From contig NC_081412.1 of assembly GCF_030272615.1 (NCBI RefSeq), positions 140,412,747 to 140,476,746 of the forward strand: a stretch of 64,000 nt of DNA. Reading direction: 5' to 3'. The translations under genes were made by a program, and so were the position numbers. Shown in pieces: positions 32,547 through 43,487 of this stretch. Source of the stretch: Cryptomeria japonica. Its lineage: Eukaryota; Streptophyta; Pinopsida; Cupressales; Cupressaceae. Positions within the stretch are counted from its first letter, which is position 1, and each line of letters begins with the position of its first letter. Below the pieces are notes generated by a model. It did no database searches. It was not told the DNA's origin and saw only the letters and a program-made list of their open reading frames with translations.

Positions 32547-34088
32547 CATTGGGGCTTCATTGATTCATCTTGAAGAGGCATTATTGCGACGTCAAGAGGC
32601 AGATTTGAGGAACAACATCTTTTGGAGGCGTCCTAGACCAGATCCGACCCCGCCATTGCGTCCAGAAGGCCATTTCCATGAATTTTGGTTATAAAGTCGG
32701 CCTATTTTGGTGAGAAATTTTTTTTCGCCAGTTTTGCTATTATTGTACGAATTTCGAAATTTTTTTTCAAAAAAAAAAAAAATTAAAAAAAAATTCGGAA
32801 AAAAATTAATTAAAATTTTAAAAAAAAAAAAAAATATATTTTGGGGGTCCGAAGACCCCCCACTAACCCGCAGGTCTGCAGGGCTCCTCCAACACTGGTG
32901 GCTCCTCATTCACCGCCCATTGGCAGCGCCCCCGCCGTAGCCGCAGTCCGCAGCCCGCAGCTCAGCCGGAAGCCACAGCTGCCGCTCCCCTTCCGACCCC
33001 TCCGGCACCGCCGCCGCTCCCACCGGCCCCTTCAGCCTTGCCAGCTCCCCCGCGCAACACTGCTCAGCTCCCCCGCTGCGGCACCGCCCGCAGCCCTTTG
33101 CGCTGCAACCGCCACAGTGTCTCGAGCGCCTCAGCCTCCCGCGCTGTAGCCCCCGCGTAGAAGCCTCCCGCCGCCAGCCCCGCGCCGCCCTTGCCCGCCA
33201 CCGTTGGCTCCCGCTCCCGCTGGGTCTCGACTTTCTGGCAGCCGCCGCCGGTTTTCCGGCCACTCCGGCAACTGTCACGCAGACACCGAGACCCACCTGA
33301 GCGCCACGTCAGCAGACTAAGCCCAGTCACCTGCCAAATCAGCTTGTACAGTCAGCTTTTTTTGGCCAATTAGATCGCACCAGGTCAACGCCCAGTCAGC
33401 CGTGAAGTTTTGGCGATGGTCATACGACCGTCAAATTTAACCCCGCAGTTTGCTGACGCCATCATTTTTCAAAAATTTGCAGGCCCCTCTCATTGAGTTT
33501 TTTGATTTTGCAGTTCAACTTCAAATGACCATAACTTGCTCATTTTTGCTCTTTTTTAGGTGCAATTTTTTTAAAAATGGGCTAGAATTTCATGTACTTT
33601 CATGTGGTGGAATTATTTTCTGATTTTGATGGACAGATTTTTCAGAATTCTCAGTTTTTGGTGACTGTACCTGTCCAATCCCCATTTCTGCAACTTCCAG
33701 GTCTCTGTTCGGGCTCATACGAACTCCTTTTCAAGTGCCATTTGTTTTGAAAGTGCGTTATTTTTTGTCTACTCTCAGACTATGCTATCAGTTTGTAGCA
33801 ATTGTGGGTAGAAATTGTACTTTCATCATATGGTCTTATTTGGCCAATTTGGCATTTGTATTGCATAGATCTATCTTCTGATCTTTTGCTTTGTAGTTCT
33901 CAGCCTATTGGGGCAGTTGTAAAACAAAATCAAAAGTCTATCTTGCCATTGTTTGCAAGTGGCCTATTGTACACGCACTACATATAAAGTGCCAAAATCA
34001 TCATTTTTGGGGGGGTACTTTGATTGAGTGAATTTGGGGGGGTGTCTCTTGTGCTTTTGTGCTCTTTTGTTCCTTCCTTTTTGCTGCT
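32547..34088 (+). other. Copia A leader with GC/CpG-rich segment
   Basis: Its first 270 bp repeat 16665-16929 nearly exactly, down to the A-rich tracts. Then 32840-33345 is strikingly C-, G- and CpG-rich, with overlapping open frames on both strands made of Pro/Ala/Arg/Gly-rich low-complexity sequence, so I do not call a gene. Two runs of seven G (near 34010 and 34040) precede the gag start. A hairpin at 32843-32860 opens the GC-rich part. Confidence 0.7.
32843..32860. promoter_or_regulatory. Perfect 7-bp stem hairpin, CGAA loop
   Basis: GGGGGTCCGAAGACCCCC: stem GGGGGTC/GACCCCC with a 4-base loop. Read on the minus strand, the loop is TTCG closed by C-G. A role in RNA folding, packaging or translation is speculation. 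Confidence 0.6.
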
Positions 34089-34710
34089 ATGGGTTCTTCT
34101 AAGTTTCCTCTCTTAACTCCTCATAATTATGCTACTTGGAAAATTGATGCATGGAGTAAACTTATGGAAAAATGACTCACTCATTACATTGATGGAACTA
34201 TTGTTGCTCTCGCTGATCCTAAGGTTGATCCAGTTGGTCACTTGGATTGGCTCACTAAAAATATCATGGCAATTGGTACCTTAAGAAAGTAAGTATCAAA
34301 GGATCTCATTTTTCATATTGAGAAGTGTACTCTAATCAAGGATGCTTGACAAAAGTTTCAAGACTTGTATGGTCAAGTTGATGAGATTAGGGGATATCAA
34401 ATTGATAGTGATCTCACCATGTTAGATCCCAAGAACTTTGATACTATACAAGATTATGTCACTAAGGCAAATGAGTTGAGGGCACAACTCAAAGATTGTG
34501 GCATTGATAAGAAGGATAATCAATTGATATTCAACTTGATAGGCAAGCTTCCACAAGAATATGCAACATTTGTTTCTAGTTTCCAAACCCATAGGATGAT
34601 AATGGGTTCAAACTACACAATGCCTACATTTGATGCTTTCAATGAAATGTTGATGATGGAACAAACTAAGTTGATAAGCATGGGCATTCTTAAGGCTTCT
34701 AAGTCTCAAG
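34089..34710 (+). pseudogene. Copia A gag, decayed and truncated
   Basis: It starts MGSSKFPLLTPHNYATWKID, the standard start of Copia-type gag. Stops follow after SKLMEK, GTLRK and TLIKDA. The longest clean part (from 34365) reads MYGQVDEIRGYQIDS and on to QLIFNLIGKLPQEYATFVSS, typical of the gag_pre/UBN2-like fold. At about 34711 it passes directly into LTR sequence, so the nucleocapsid and all of pol are deleted. Confidence 0.85.
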
Positions 34711-35014
34711 CATTAGAAATTCCACCTTTTATGGTGTTGATCTTGTTGTTACACTCCAGATTCAGTGGGTGATCCACCTCATGTAGATTATTATATTATT
34801 TCTCCTACCTACCCTTGTTTCTTATTGAGCCACATGTCATGTTTGTGTGCTCACATATCCCTAGCCTTGCCTATATAAGCAGGCTCATCTATATTGTATG
34901 TGATTGGATATTATTGATCATTTTCTATTGATGAGAATACAACTTATTCTTGTCCTATATTGTGTCTCTATTTTGTACATTTCATTTAGCTCTTGATATT
35001 GACAAAATCTCACA
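34711..35014 (+). repeat. Copia A 3' LTR, 5'-truncated
   Basis: GAAATTCCACC to CTCACA matches 16331-16652 except for about 20 bp missing near 34800. The first 130 bp or so of the LTR are absent and replaced by gag. Confidence 0.85.
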
Positions 35015-35019
35015 GATTG
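35015..35019 (+). repeat. Target site duplication GATTG (Copia A, right)
   Basis: Partner of 16197-16201. Confidence 0.8.
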
Positions 35020-35998
35020 CAATGAATTTGTTTATAAGGTTGATCAAGATTGAACTGATGTGTTTGTAATCTCTATGAGAATTGTAGTGTCTGTGTTGTG
35101 TTATCGACCTAATGTATTTGTTTATAAGGTCGATGATTTGATTCAAAGAGTGTTGGCAATTTGATAGAGTGTGAAAATGATTATTGCCGAACCAGGAGGT
35201 GTGTCTGCAGAATGATGTGAAGGTAGATAGGAGCGGTAAAGGATCTAATTCAACAAGGAAGTGCTATTTCTAGATCGGTCAAAGAACCCGTTGTTCTCTA
35301 ACCATTACAGCAGTTTTGAAATCCCCTCATAGGGTAAGCTCTAACAGGCTTGTTGTTGTAATCCTCTAACCAGGTGATCCATTAGGTTGGATTTGAAATC
35401 CTCCACTGAGGTTGCCTTTAATAGGGTATTACCTTTAACGGGGAATTTGTAGTCAATCCCTTAATCGGGTGGTCCTTAACCGGATCTGTTCCTAATAGAA
35501 CATTATTGTATAAGCTTCCAACCAGGCTTGGCTCCTAACAAGGTGAACTTTAGAAGAGTTCAAAGAATACTTGTGGGTATTCATCTCCACCGTGGTTTTT
35601 CCCATTTAGGTTTCCACGTGAAAAATCGTTGTGTCAAGTGGTGAATGATTTTATGATGTGTTTTTGGTATGGCTGATATGAATGATTGGTAAATCTACAT
35701 AGATATATTTAAATGATTGGAAATGATTTGAAATATGTTATTACTGGTATTAGTGAAGTGGTTTAAGGTTTTGGTCAAATGGTATTTAAGTTTCATATCT
35801 GTTGCATTATATCACTGAAGTATTAGGTCAACTGGTAAGGTTTAACAGTGCAACTGCAGATTTATTTTAGTGACTAAACTGGTTAACTTTGTGAGTTTAT
35901 TCTAACTTGGAAATAAGTTTGGTGAAAATTTAGTTAATTGTCGAACAACTGATTCACCCCCCCTCTCAGTAGTTGATCGAATCTTTATAGTTTCATCA
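35020..35998 (+). mobile_element. Copia G, rest of 5' LTR
   Basis: It contains the boxes shared by Copia LTRs here: CACCGTGGTTTTTCCC then GGTTTCCACGTG (near 35590-35625) and ACTGATTCACCCCCCCTCTC (near 35948). Degenerate CCTAACCxGGTGxTCC-type repeats fill 35330-35560. It ends near TTTCATCA, followed by TATTATCAGAGG, a worn primer-binding site. The rest of G is not recognised. Confidence 0.75.
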
Positions 35999-36015
35999 TA
36001 TTATCAGAGGACACA

Positions 36016-36255
36016 TGTTGTGATCTAGTCTTATCCTCCCCTAGGGTTGCTCTTTATTTAGCCTGTAGGTTTTCTTTATAAGCATTCATTATAACATTAT
36101 TATTCATTCAATTATTGAGATAATCATCATGATTCATCTTTCGTGATCAATTATTTTTTGGCCTTCATAGCTATTTGCTTTTCTCTCGCTTTGTTATAGG
36201 TGTTTGATTGCAAGTGATCTTTATGAGCTATGGGGTTGAGTGATCAACACCAACA
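36016..36255 (+). repeat. Short LTR of element I (240 bp)
   Basis: TGTTGTGATC to ACCAACA, followed by TGATATTAGAGCATC, a worn initiator-Met primer site. It lies just after the worn primer site of Copia G. No partner LTR was found. Confidence 0.6.
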
Positions 36256-37653
36256 TGATATTAGAGCATCAAATATGCAATTCCTTATTTTCTTTTTGAG
36301 AGTTTTGGTTTTTGGGTAATTTTTTTGGTGCATCTTGGTCCCAAATGGATCTCACCATTATGTTTAGAAAGACCCAAAACCTTAAGAACAAGTATCTAAT
36401 TGTCAAAATCTAAAAGAAGAAATTTTTGTAAATTTTTTTTAGGGGCACAAGAGTGGAGGCTTATCTCGCGCCTCCTTGTTTATGGCTTGTGGTGATCTAG
36501 AAGTTTTTGCAATAGTTTTTTGGGTTCAATCTTATTTTTGTGATGGATTTGCCATTTTATGAAATTTTTCTTAAAATTCTTTGGTAGTGGAACCTCTTTG
36601 TGAACATTGATTTTGGGCCATGTTTACACTGATAGGCGTTTAGCATGGGCTTTTATCGTCAAATTTTTTTCAGCCATCCGGACCTTTTTCTTTCTGATGG
36701 GGTTTTGCGATGAACAAATGATGACCTTTTTGAGGACAACGCGGGCTATCGGATGGTCAGTTTGTGGTGGGATTTTTTGGCGAACGTGGCTTGTCTAATA
36801 GGGGACATGAGTTGTCTCACAGGTGACGTGTGTTGAGTATGTGTCGGGTTGTGGTGACAAAGCATTTTTGAATGATTATTATACATTGAATGTAATTAAT
36901 TGCTCGACACCTTGTATTGGTTTTGGATGGCAAGTCTTATTTTGGTATTTGGTAGTCATTTTTGTTACTTGCAAAGAGTTTCATTTTGAGGTGAGTAGGG
37001 TTTACAAAGCATACTACAGAGGTTGTTTTTTGTGTGAGGTTGTGCAGGTTGGATATTTTTTACTGCTACTATTGGTATCGAGTTATTGTATTTGCAAAGA
37101 CATTGTTTCCAGTTATTTGTTCGTTCTTTGTGTGTATTTGTCCGTGTTTCTTAGGAAAGATAGTCAAATGAGTTTATTGTGTGTCTTTGTGTCTGATTGT
37201 TAATTGAATGTAATTACTGCTGGGCATTTCGTGTTGGGTTCGGATGACAATGCTTTTTTGGGTGTTCGGTAGTCATTTTCCTATCTCTAAAGAGTTGCCT
37301 TTTACGACGACTAGGGTTTACAGAGCATACTGCAAAGGATTTTTTTGGTATGCCATTTTGGCATTTGCAAAGAGTTTCATTCTACCCTGAGTAGGGTTTA
37401 CAAAGCATATTATAGAGGTTGTTTTTTACATGAGGTTGTGCAGCTTAGATATTTCTTACTGCTGCTATTGGTATTTATTTATTGTATTTGCAAAGAGTTT
37501 CATTGTAGTGGTAGTTAGGGTTTAGAGAGGACATTGTTTCCTGTTATTTCATATTTTGTATTTGCAAAGAGTTCCCTTTTACGACGACCAGGGTTTACAG
37601 ATTGATTTTAGTAGCGATTAGGGTTTACAGAGGACATTGTTTCCCATTATTTC
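36256..37653 (+). other. Leader of element I, with worn tandem repeat
   Basis: From about 36960 the theme TTTGCAAAGAGTTTC...AGGGTTTACAGAGCAT recurs six times at irregular spacing. It continues at 44645 after the Copia F insertion. The frames at 36607-36798 and 36823-37203 show no known domain. Confidence 0.6.
37649..37653 (+). repeat. Target site duplication ATTTC (Copia F, left)
   Basis: Repeated at 44640-44644. Confidence 0.88.
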
Positions 37654-38873
37654 TGTTGGCAATTGGAGAAATTGATTATGTGTTGCATTGATGTTTTGTC
37701 AATGATGGCAACACCGACTGTTTTGGTTATTTATCGGTTTTCGGTAGGTTCCGATAGAGCGGTTGGATTATGATCCGATATGCTTCAGTTTGTGGAATTG
37801 GTTTGGATATGTCATTCATGCTATTGAGATGTGTATCACGATCAGTTGGTTTGGGATTTGATGACTCAGGAGATATCATTTGTTCTAGTAAGCATTTTGG
37901 TTATCAGTAAGGGTTCTACCGACAGAGATTTGTTGAAGATCTTTTGATGCACACGATAAGTGGTGTTGGCACCTTCTAGATGGATTTCAGGATGTTGTTG
38001 GTTATTTTGTTCATGTTCTTATTGATCGGTGGTGTTGGATTTGGGTGTGGACCCTAATGCTATCTTACTCGGCTAGGTTATGGACTGGTTTATGTAACGT
38101 GTTGGTGGATGATCCCGATGCGTTTCTGGTTGGATCTATTGATTGGATTATGTTGTTTCATTCTTAGGCCGACTTGGTTGATCATTGCATTGTGGGTTTA
38201 TGTTATGAATTTATTTTATTATCTTTTAGGTGGTCGACTTAATTGTTTAGGTCCCGGGTTGGTATAAATATGATGTAAGATCTCTTTGTAGATCATGGGC
38301 ATATGGGTTTTTGAGATATAGGTTTAGCTGTGTGCAAATAAGGTTTTAATCATATGCAGAGGTTTTCGTCGATCATAGGTGATTGAGTTGGGTTTGTGAA
38401 AGAGGTTTAAGACCTTCGATACCGAGCTTAACCAGAACTGTATACGGGCATAGGAGATGCTATTCTTGCAGTTCACTCTTCTTTTCAGATTGTAGTCTAG
38501 ATTTATTTTGTAGTCAGTGAGGCTCCTTTTGTGATGAGTAGTGCGCTCTAGGCTGTTGGCCTTCCTACATGTACAGGCCCCTCTTTATGTAATCACATAC
38601 TTACTACAAAAGTATCATCTGATTGTGGGTAGGCTTTCCACCATGGTTTTTCCTTTTACCAGGTTTTCCACGTACAAATCTTGGTGTTATCTTTTGTGGA
38701 TGGTTGGTAAATGTTTTGTGGATTATATTTATGCTTAACTGTTATATCTGCTATTCCGGTATTTGGTTTATGTATTTCGGTAATAAGGTTTTAATGCTTG
38801 AAGTTCTATAATCTGTTAACAACTGATTCACCCCCCCTCTCAGTTGTTAACCAATTATTTGAATTGTCTAACA
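37654..38873 (+). repeat. Copia F 5' LTR (1220 bp)
   Basis: TGTTGGCAATTGGAG to TTGTCTAACA. TATA box TATAAATA at 38263-38270. Boxes CACCATGGTTTTTCC (38639), TTTTCCACGTAC and ACTGATTCACCCCCCCTCTC (38822) are shared with Copia D, E and G. Confidence 0.92.
38263..38270 (+). promoter_or_regulatory. TATA box of Copia F 5' LTR
   Basis: TATAAATA in GGTATAAATATGATG, conserved at 44030-44037 in the 3' LTR. Confidence 0.6.
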
Positions 38874-38875
38874 AT

Positions 38876-38887
38876 TGGTATCAGAGC
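38876..38887 (+). other. Copia F primer-binding site
   Basis: TGGTATCAGAGC, initiator tRNA-Met type, two bases after the LTR end. Confidence 0.92.
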
Positions 38888-38929
38888 TTGGTCCTCTCTG
38901 CAGAAGCTTAACCACTTGAGGAAGATCCT

Positions 38930-40028
38930 ATGGCATCTAATGGTTCAAGTTCATCTACAGCTGTTTTCCGGAGAGAAATTTCTAGGCTTGATGGAACAAA
39001 TTACAGAGTATGGAAGATTCAGATGGAGACTCATCTGAGATGTCTTGGCAAGGAGATTTGGGAGATCACTGAGAAAGGATATATACCTTATAATCCGACA
39101 TCTGACAATCCTCCTCCGACAGGCTTGGATAAGGACATTGAAAATGATTGTAGAGCTAGAGAAGCCCTTTCGTGTGCACTTTCTGATCAACAAATTATGG
39201 GACTAACCAACAAATCAACTACAAAGGCTATATGGGATAAATTGGAGACTTTGAATGAAGGTGATCCTACTGTTAAAATTGCTAAACTTGATGGTTACCA
39301 GATGAGATATGATAACTTGAAAATGGAAGAAGATGAAATGATTATTGCTTTTATGGAGAGAGTTAATGAAATCGTTCTGGGAATTCAGTGTTGTGGTGGA
39401 TCTCTGAGCAAAGATGAAATAGTTTCGAAAGTATTGAGAGCCTTATCACCGACTTATAAGATGAAGGCTACTGCAATTAATGAGTTGAGGACAATGGAAA
39501 ACACCTTTGTTAATAGAGATACCTTGGTTGGGAAGTTATTTGCTTTTGAGCTTGAGGAATTTGGTTCTTCTGGGGTTGCAAAATCTGAACCTACTTTTCA
39601 TGCATCTACATCATCTACCGACAAGAGTAATTGGAAAGCCTTATATGCTAAGGAACTGGAGGAAATCAAGAAATAAGATGAAGAGTTCGAGCAACTTGAA
39701 GCCCTATTTGCTAGAAGAGTATCTAAAGGTCCGACAAGGAGTAAGTATGAAGGAAAATCACCTTTTAAATGTTTCACATGTAATAAGATAGGTCATTTTG
39801 CTTCTAGATGTCTTGAAAGGAATTCAATATTTGAGGAAAGAGATAGAAGATCTTTTAGGCCTAACCATGATTATCAGAACAAGCATAAGTACAAGAGGAA
39901 CAAAGACAAATCATGCTACTATGTGGATGAGGAAGGTGTGACTGATTCTGATGATGAATTGATACAAGATTCAGCTAGTGGATCTGGCAATGGAAATGAA
40001 TGGGTATTCTTGGCTATCAGGAGATGAT
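38930..40028 (+). pseudogene. Copia F gag with zinc knuckle
   Basis: It starts MASNGSSSSTAVFRREISRL and contains GTNYRVWKIQMETHLRCLGK and YQMRYDNLKMEEDEMI, the UBN2-type Copia gag. A TAA at 39674 splits it. The same frame continues through the perfect nucleocapsid knuckle CFTCNKIGHFASRC (from 39770) to a TGA near 40025, where a frameshift leads into the protease. Gag would form the particle and the knuckle would bind element RNA. Confidence 0.9.
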
Positions 40029-40694
40029 CCGCTACCTAAAGAAAAGGCCCTTGCTGCTAAAGTTGAAGACAAGGATGAATGGGTAATAGACAATGGATGT
40101 CCACATCATATGATTGGAGATAAAAGGAAGTTTCTATATTTGCAAGAATTTGATGGTGGTTTGGTTAGATTTGGAGATGAGAAAGCATGCATGATCAAGG
40201 GAAAAGGAACTATATAATTGGATGGTAAGCATGATACTGATAATGTTTATTATGTTGAAGGTTTAAGGCATAATCTTTTGAGTGTAGGATAGTTGGTGGA
40301 TAAGGGATTTCAGTTAAAATTCAAAGATGGAAAATAGAAGATTATCAACAGATCTAGATTGGAGATTGCAAATGGTACTAAGGCTAAAGGCAACATCTTT
40401 TATTTGAATTCCTGTGAGAAGACATGTTTGATTGCACAAATTGATGAGAGATGGCTATGGCATAAGAGGTTGTATCTTGTGAATTTTGATTGCATTGTAA
40501 AGATCAATTCTACTAAAGCAGTTAGAGATATACCTAAGATTGAGAAGCCCTATAATTTGGTATGTAAGGAATGTCAAATGGGAAAGCAAGTCATAACTTC
40601 TTTTAAGAGTATACAAGACACATCTAATGATGTTCTTGATCTTATTCATACTGTTTTGTGTGGTCCTGCTAGAATTAAGAGTTTTTCAGGGTGA
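39978..40694 (+). pseudogene. Copia F protease and GAG-pre-integrase region
   Basis: WVIDNGCPHHMIGDKRKF is the Copia aspartic protease site with DSG changed to DNG (Asp at 40089). The frame continues past stops near 40216, 40290 and 40336 to WLWHKRL (pre-integrase; family form WHxRLGH) and CKECQMGKQ, then HTVLCGP. That last motif is the first integrase box, with catalytic Asp changed to Val (40653). Confidence 0.85.
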
Positions 40695-41431
40695 TAGACA
40701 TTTTATGCTAATCATTGATGATTATTTTAGAATGATGTGGGTTACTTTTCTAAGGGAGAAATCTGAAGCATTCAAAAAAGTTTAAAATATTTAAAGCTAA
40801 AGTTGAGATAGAGACATGATTGAAAATTAAATGCTTAAGGTCTGATCAGGGTGGAGAATTCACACCCAGTGAATTTAACAATTATTGTGAAAAGAATGGG
40901 ATAAGGAGACAATTATTTGCACCCCAGACACCTCAGTAGAATGGAGTTGTGGAAAGGAAGAACAAAAGTATCTTGGATGCAGCTATAACTATGATGATGG
41001 AAGCTAATGTGCCTCATATCTACTGGAGAGAAGCTGTGAGCACGCCAATATATACAATCAACAAAGTTCATATCAAAGGAGACACCGATAAGACACCTTA
41101 TGAGTTATGGTTTGGTCATACACCTATAGTTAAGTATTTCAGAATCTTTGGTAGTAAATGCTATATCAAAAGAGACAATTCCTTTGGAAAGTTTGATCCT
41201 AGATGTGATGAAGGGATATTTCTTAGTTATTCAAATGAAAGCAAAACATATAGATGTTATAACAAAAGATTGCAGAGAATATTAGAGAGCACTAATGTCA
41301 AGGTTGATGACCTGAACATAAGTCAAATCAGAACTTATGAGAGAGAATCAGTAGTGAAAATGATCATAACTGAACCGGTAGCACCTACACCGGAACAAAA
41401 TGTTGAACCAGTTACTCCGACAATATCATAA
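40695..41431 (+). pseudogene. Copia F integrase core, decayed
   Basis: RMMWVTFLREKSEAF and CLRSDQGGEFTPSEF (second catalytic Asp) are followed by PQ-stop-NGVVERKNKSILDAA with the catalytic Glu, then IYWREAV and TPYELWFGHTP. The stop in PQQNG is CAG to TAG; another stop follows VEIET. The region ends in the Pro/Thr-rich linker before RT. Confidence 0.88.
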
Positions 41432-41542
41432 AATTCAACAGTAACTGAAGATCAGAGCAAAGGAACAGAAAATCAGAAGACTCATAAGTATGTTAGGTTA
41501 AATCATTCAGAAGATCAGATCAATGGAGACAAGAATAAATGA

Positions 41543-42299
41543 ATGATGACAAGAAGAAGGTTGACAGTTGATGAGGTATGTTTAATTTCTCAAATTGAAT
41601 TGCCATCAATAATTGAAGCATGTAAAGATGAATGTTGGATGAAAGCCATGGAAGATGAGTTAGATCAGATAGAAAAGAATAATACATGGACTTTAGTTCC
41701 CCGACCTAAAAATAAGGATGTTATTGGCACTAAATGGGTTTTTAGGAATAAATTGAATGAAGATGGACAAGTTGTGAGGAATAAGGCTAGATTGGTTTGT
41801 TAAAGGATATTCTTAGAAGGAAGGAATTGATTATGATGAGACTTTTGCTCCGGTAGCTAGGATTGAAGCTGTGAGATTATTTCTTGCTTATGCTGCCCAT
41901 AAGAACTACAAGGTTTATCAGATAGATGTTAAGTGTCCATTTATGAATGAAGATCTTGACGAGGAAGTTTACATTGAGCAGCCTGACGGATTTTCACTTT
42001 CAGATGACAAAAAAATGGTTTGCAGGTTAAGGAAAGGTTTATATGGATTGAAACAAGCCCCTAGAGTTTAGTATGCAAGATTGGATTGATATCTTTTGAA
42101 GCTAGGTTTGACTAAAGGTAATGCTGACAGTAATTTATATTATAAGATAATTGATGATGACATATTTATTGTTGAAGTCTATGTCGATGATATCATTTTT
42201 GGAGGTGAGGATAAGTTATGTATGGAATTCTCTGATAATATGAAGAATGAATTTGAGATGTCTATGATTGTGGAGGCGAAATGTTTCTTAGGTTTGTAG
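41543..42299 (+). pseudogene. Copia F reverse transcriptase, decayed
   Basis: WTLVPRPKNKDVIGTKWVFR, then (after a frameshift at 41803) [20 protein letters not shown] with the first catalytic Asp, [11 protein letters not shown] and VYVDDIIFGG with the catalytic YVDD. Here, unlike in Copia E, all three Asp are present. Stops at APRV-stop-YARLD-stop-Y and frameshifts inactivate it. Confidence 0.9.
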
Positions 42300-43289
42300 A
42301 TTACTCAGACTGATAAAGGTATTTTGATATGTCAAACTAAGTATGCTAGGGAGTTGTTGAAGAAATTTGGTATGTAAAATTCTAAACCGGTTGGTACACC
42401 TATGGTTACAAGTGAAAAATTGACTAAGATAGATGCATCAACACCGGTGAATCTTACAAGGTACAAGTTTATGATTGGAGGTTTGTTATATCTGACTCAG
42501 ACTAGAATGGATATAATGAATGCGGTTTGTATTGTATCAAGATATCAGTGTGATTCTACAAAGAATCATGAGAGTGCGGTGAAAAGGATTTTTCAGGTAT
42601 TTGCAAGGAACAACTGAATATGGTTTGTGGTATCCTAAAAATGATGATTTTACACTATGTGCATATACAAATGCAGATTGGGTTGGAGATGTTGATGACC
42701 GAAAGAGCACATCTGGTGGAGATTTATTTCTTGGAAAGAAACTTGTTTCATGGATAGTAAGAAGCAGTCATGTACCTCTTTATCTACTGCTGAAGCTGAG
42801 TATGTTACTGTTGCTACTAGCTGTACACAAGTTCTATGGATGAAGCAAATGTTGAAGGATATAAGAGTGGACTATAATGAACCGGTAGTTATTCACTATG
42901 ATAACTTTGCTACTATTGACATATCAAAGAATCTTGTATTTCATTCTAAGACAAAGCACATATCTATCAAGTATAACTTTTTGAAGGAGAAGGTGGAAGC
43001 AAATGAAGTCAAACTGGTTTATGTGAACACTAAAGAGCAGATTGCAGATATCTTCAGCAAACCTTTGTCTAAGGAATCATTTGAGTACTTCAGACACAAA
43101 TTGGGGGTTTCTGGCCCTCCGGTAGAGACTCGAGTGATGTTGATTGACATTAGTTCGGTATGCATTTACAAAGATACTATTCATTCCAGATTGATATGTT
43201 GGTGCTACTACTCAGGGGGAGTAGTCAGCTGTGTGGTTCAGTGGATTTATGATTTTTCTTTGATGTTCATGTCATATTTTTGGCATTGA
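42300..43289 (+). pseudogene. Copia F RNase H region, decayed
   Basis: It starts after GLQITQ (CAG to TAG) with KYARELLKKFGM and KPVGTPM. YTNADWVGDVDDRKSTSGG, SLSTAEAEYVTVATSCTQVL and HISIKYNFLKE with EQIADIFSKPL follow, the full Copia RNase H layout. Frame changes near 42600 and 42750. The frame runs on to 43289 beyond the usual end. Confidence 0.88.
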
Positions 43290-43487
43290 TGTCAAAGGGG
43301 GAGAGATATATGTGAAAATAAAAGCTTAATGGGGATATTATTCATAGGGGGAGTTTGTTAACTTCATTGTAATATCATTTTATGGGAGATTGTTGGTCGT
43401 CTTCCTTTGGGGGAGACTTGTTTGGCATTTCTTGGCACTTGGTTGTTTTTCACATCTAGTGTTGCCATCAATGCCAAAGGGGGAGAT
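43215..43487 (+). promoter_or_regulatory. Cluster of five PPT-like GGGGGAG motifs
   Basis: GGGGGAG lies at 43215, 43297, 43347, 43409 and 43479. The last (AAAGGGGGAGAT) directly precedes the 3' LTR and is the true polypurine tract, which primes plus-strand DNA. The others are upstream repeats of it. Confidence 0.8.

Larger units (their letters stand above)
16202..35014 (+). mobile_element. Copia A, rearranged, carries gypsy inverted repeat
   Basis: The outer ends are TGCTGGGG and CTCACA, flanked by GATTG duplications. Inside are a full 5' LTR with primer-binding site and leader (16202-16929), the gypsy H inverted repeat (16930-32425), a second partial copy of the same LTR and leader (32426-34088), a decayed gag (34089-34710) and a 5'-truncated 3' LTR (34711-35014). 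No pol of Copia A is left. One insertion with later internal rearrangement explains the shared duplications; the exact events are inference. Confidence 0.75.

Noticed and set aside
32841-33330. Overlapping Pro/Ala/Arg-rich frames on both strands
   Set aside because: CpG-rich low-complexity sequence opens several frames at once; nothing in them resembles a protein domain.
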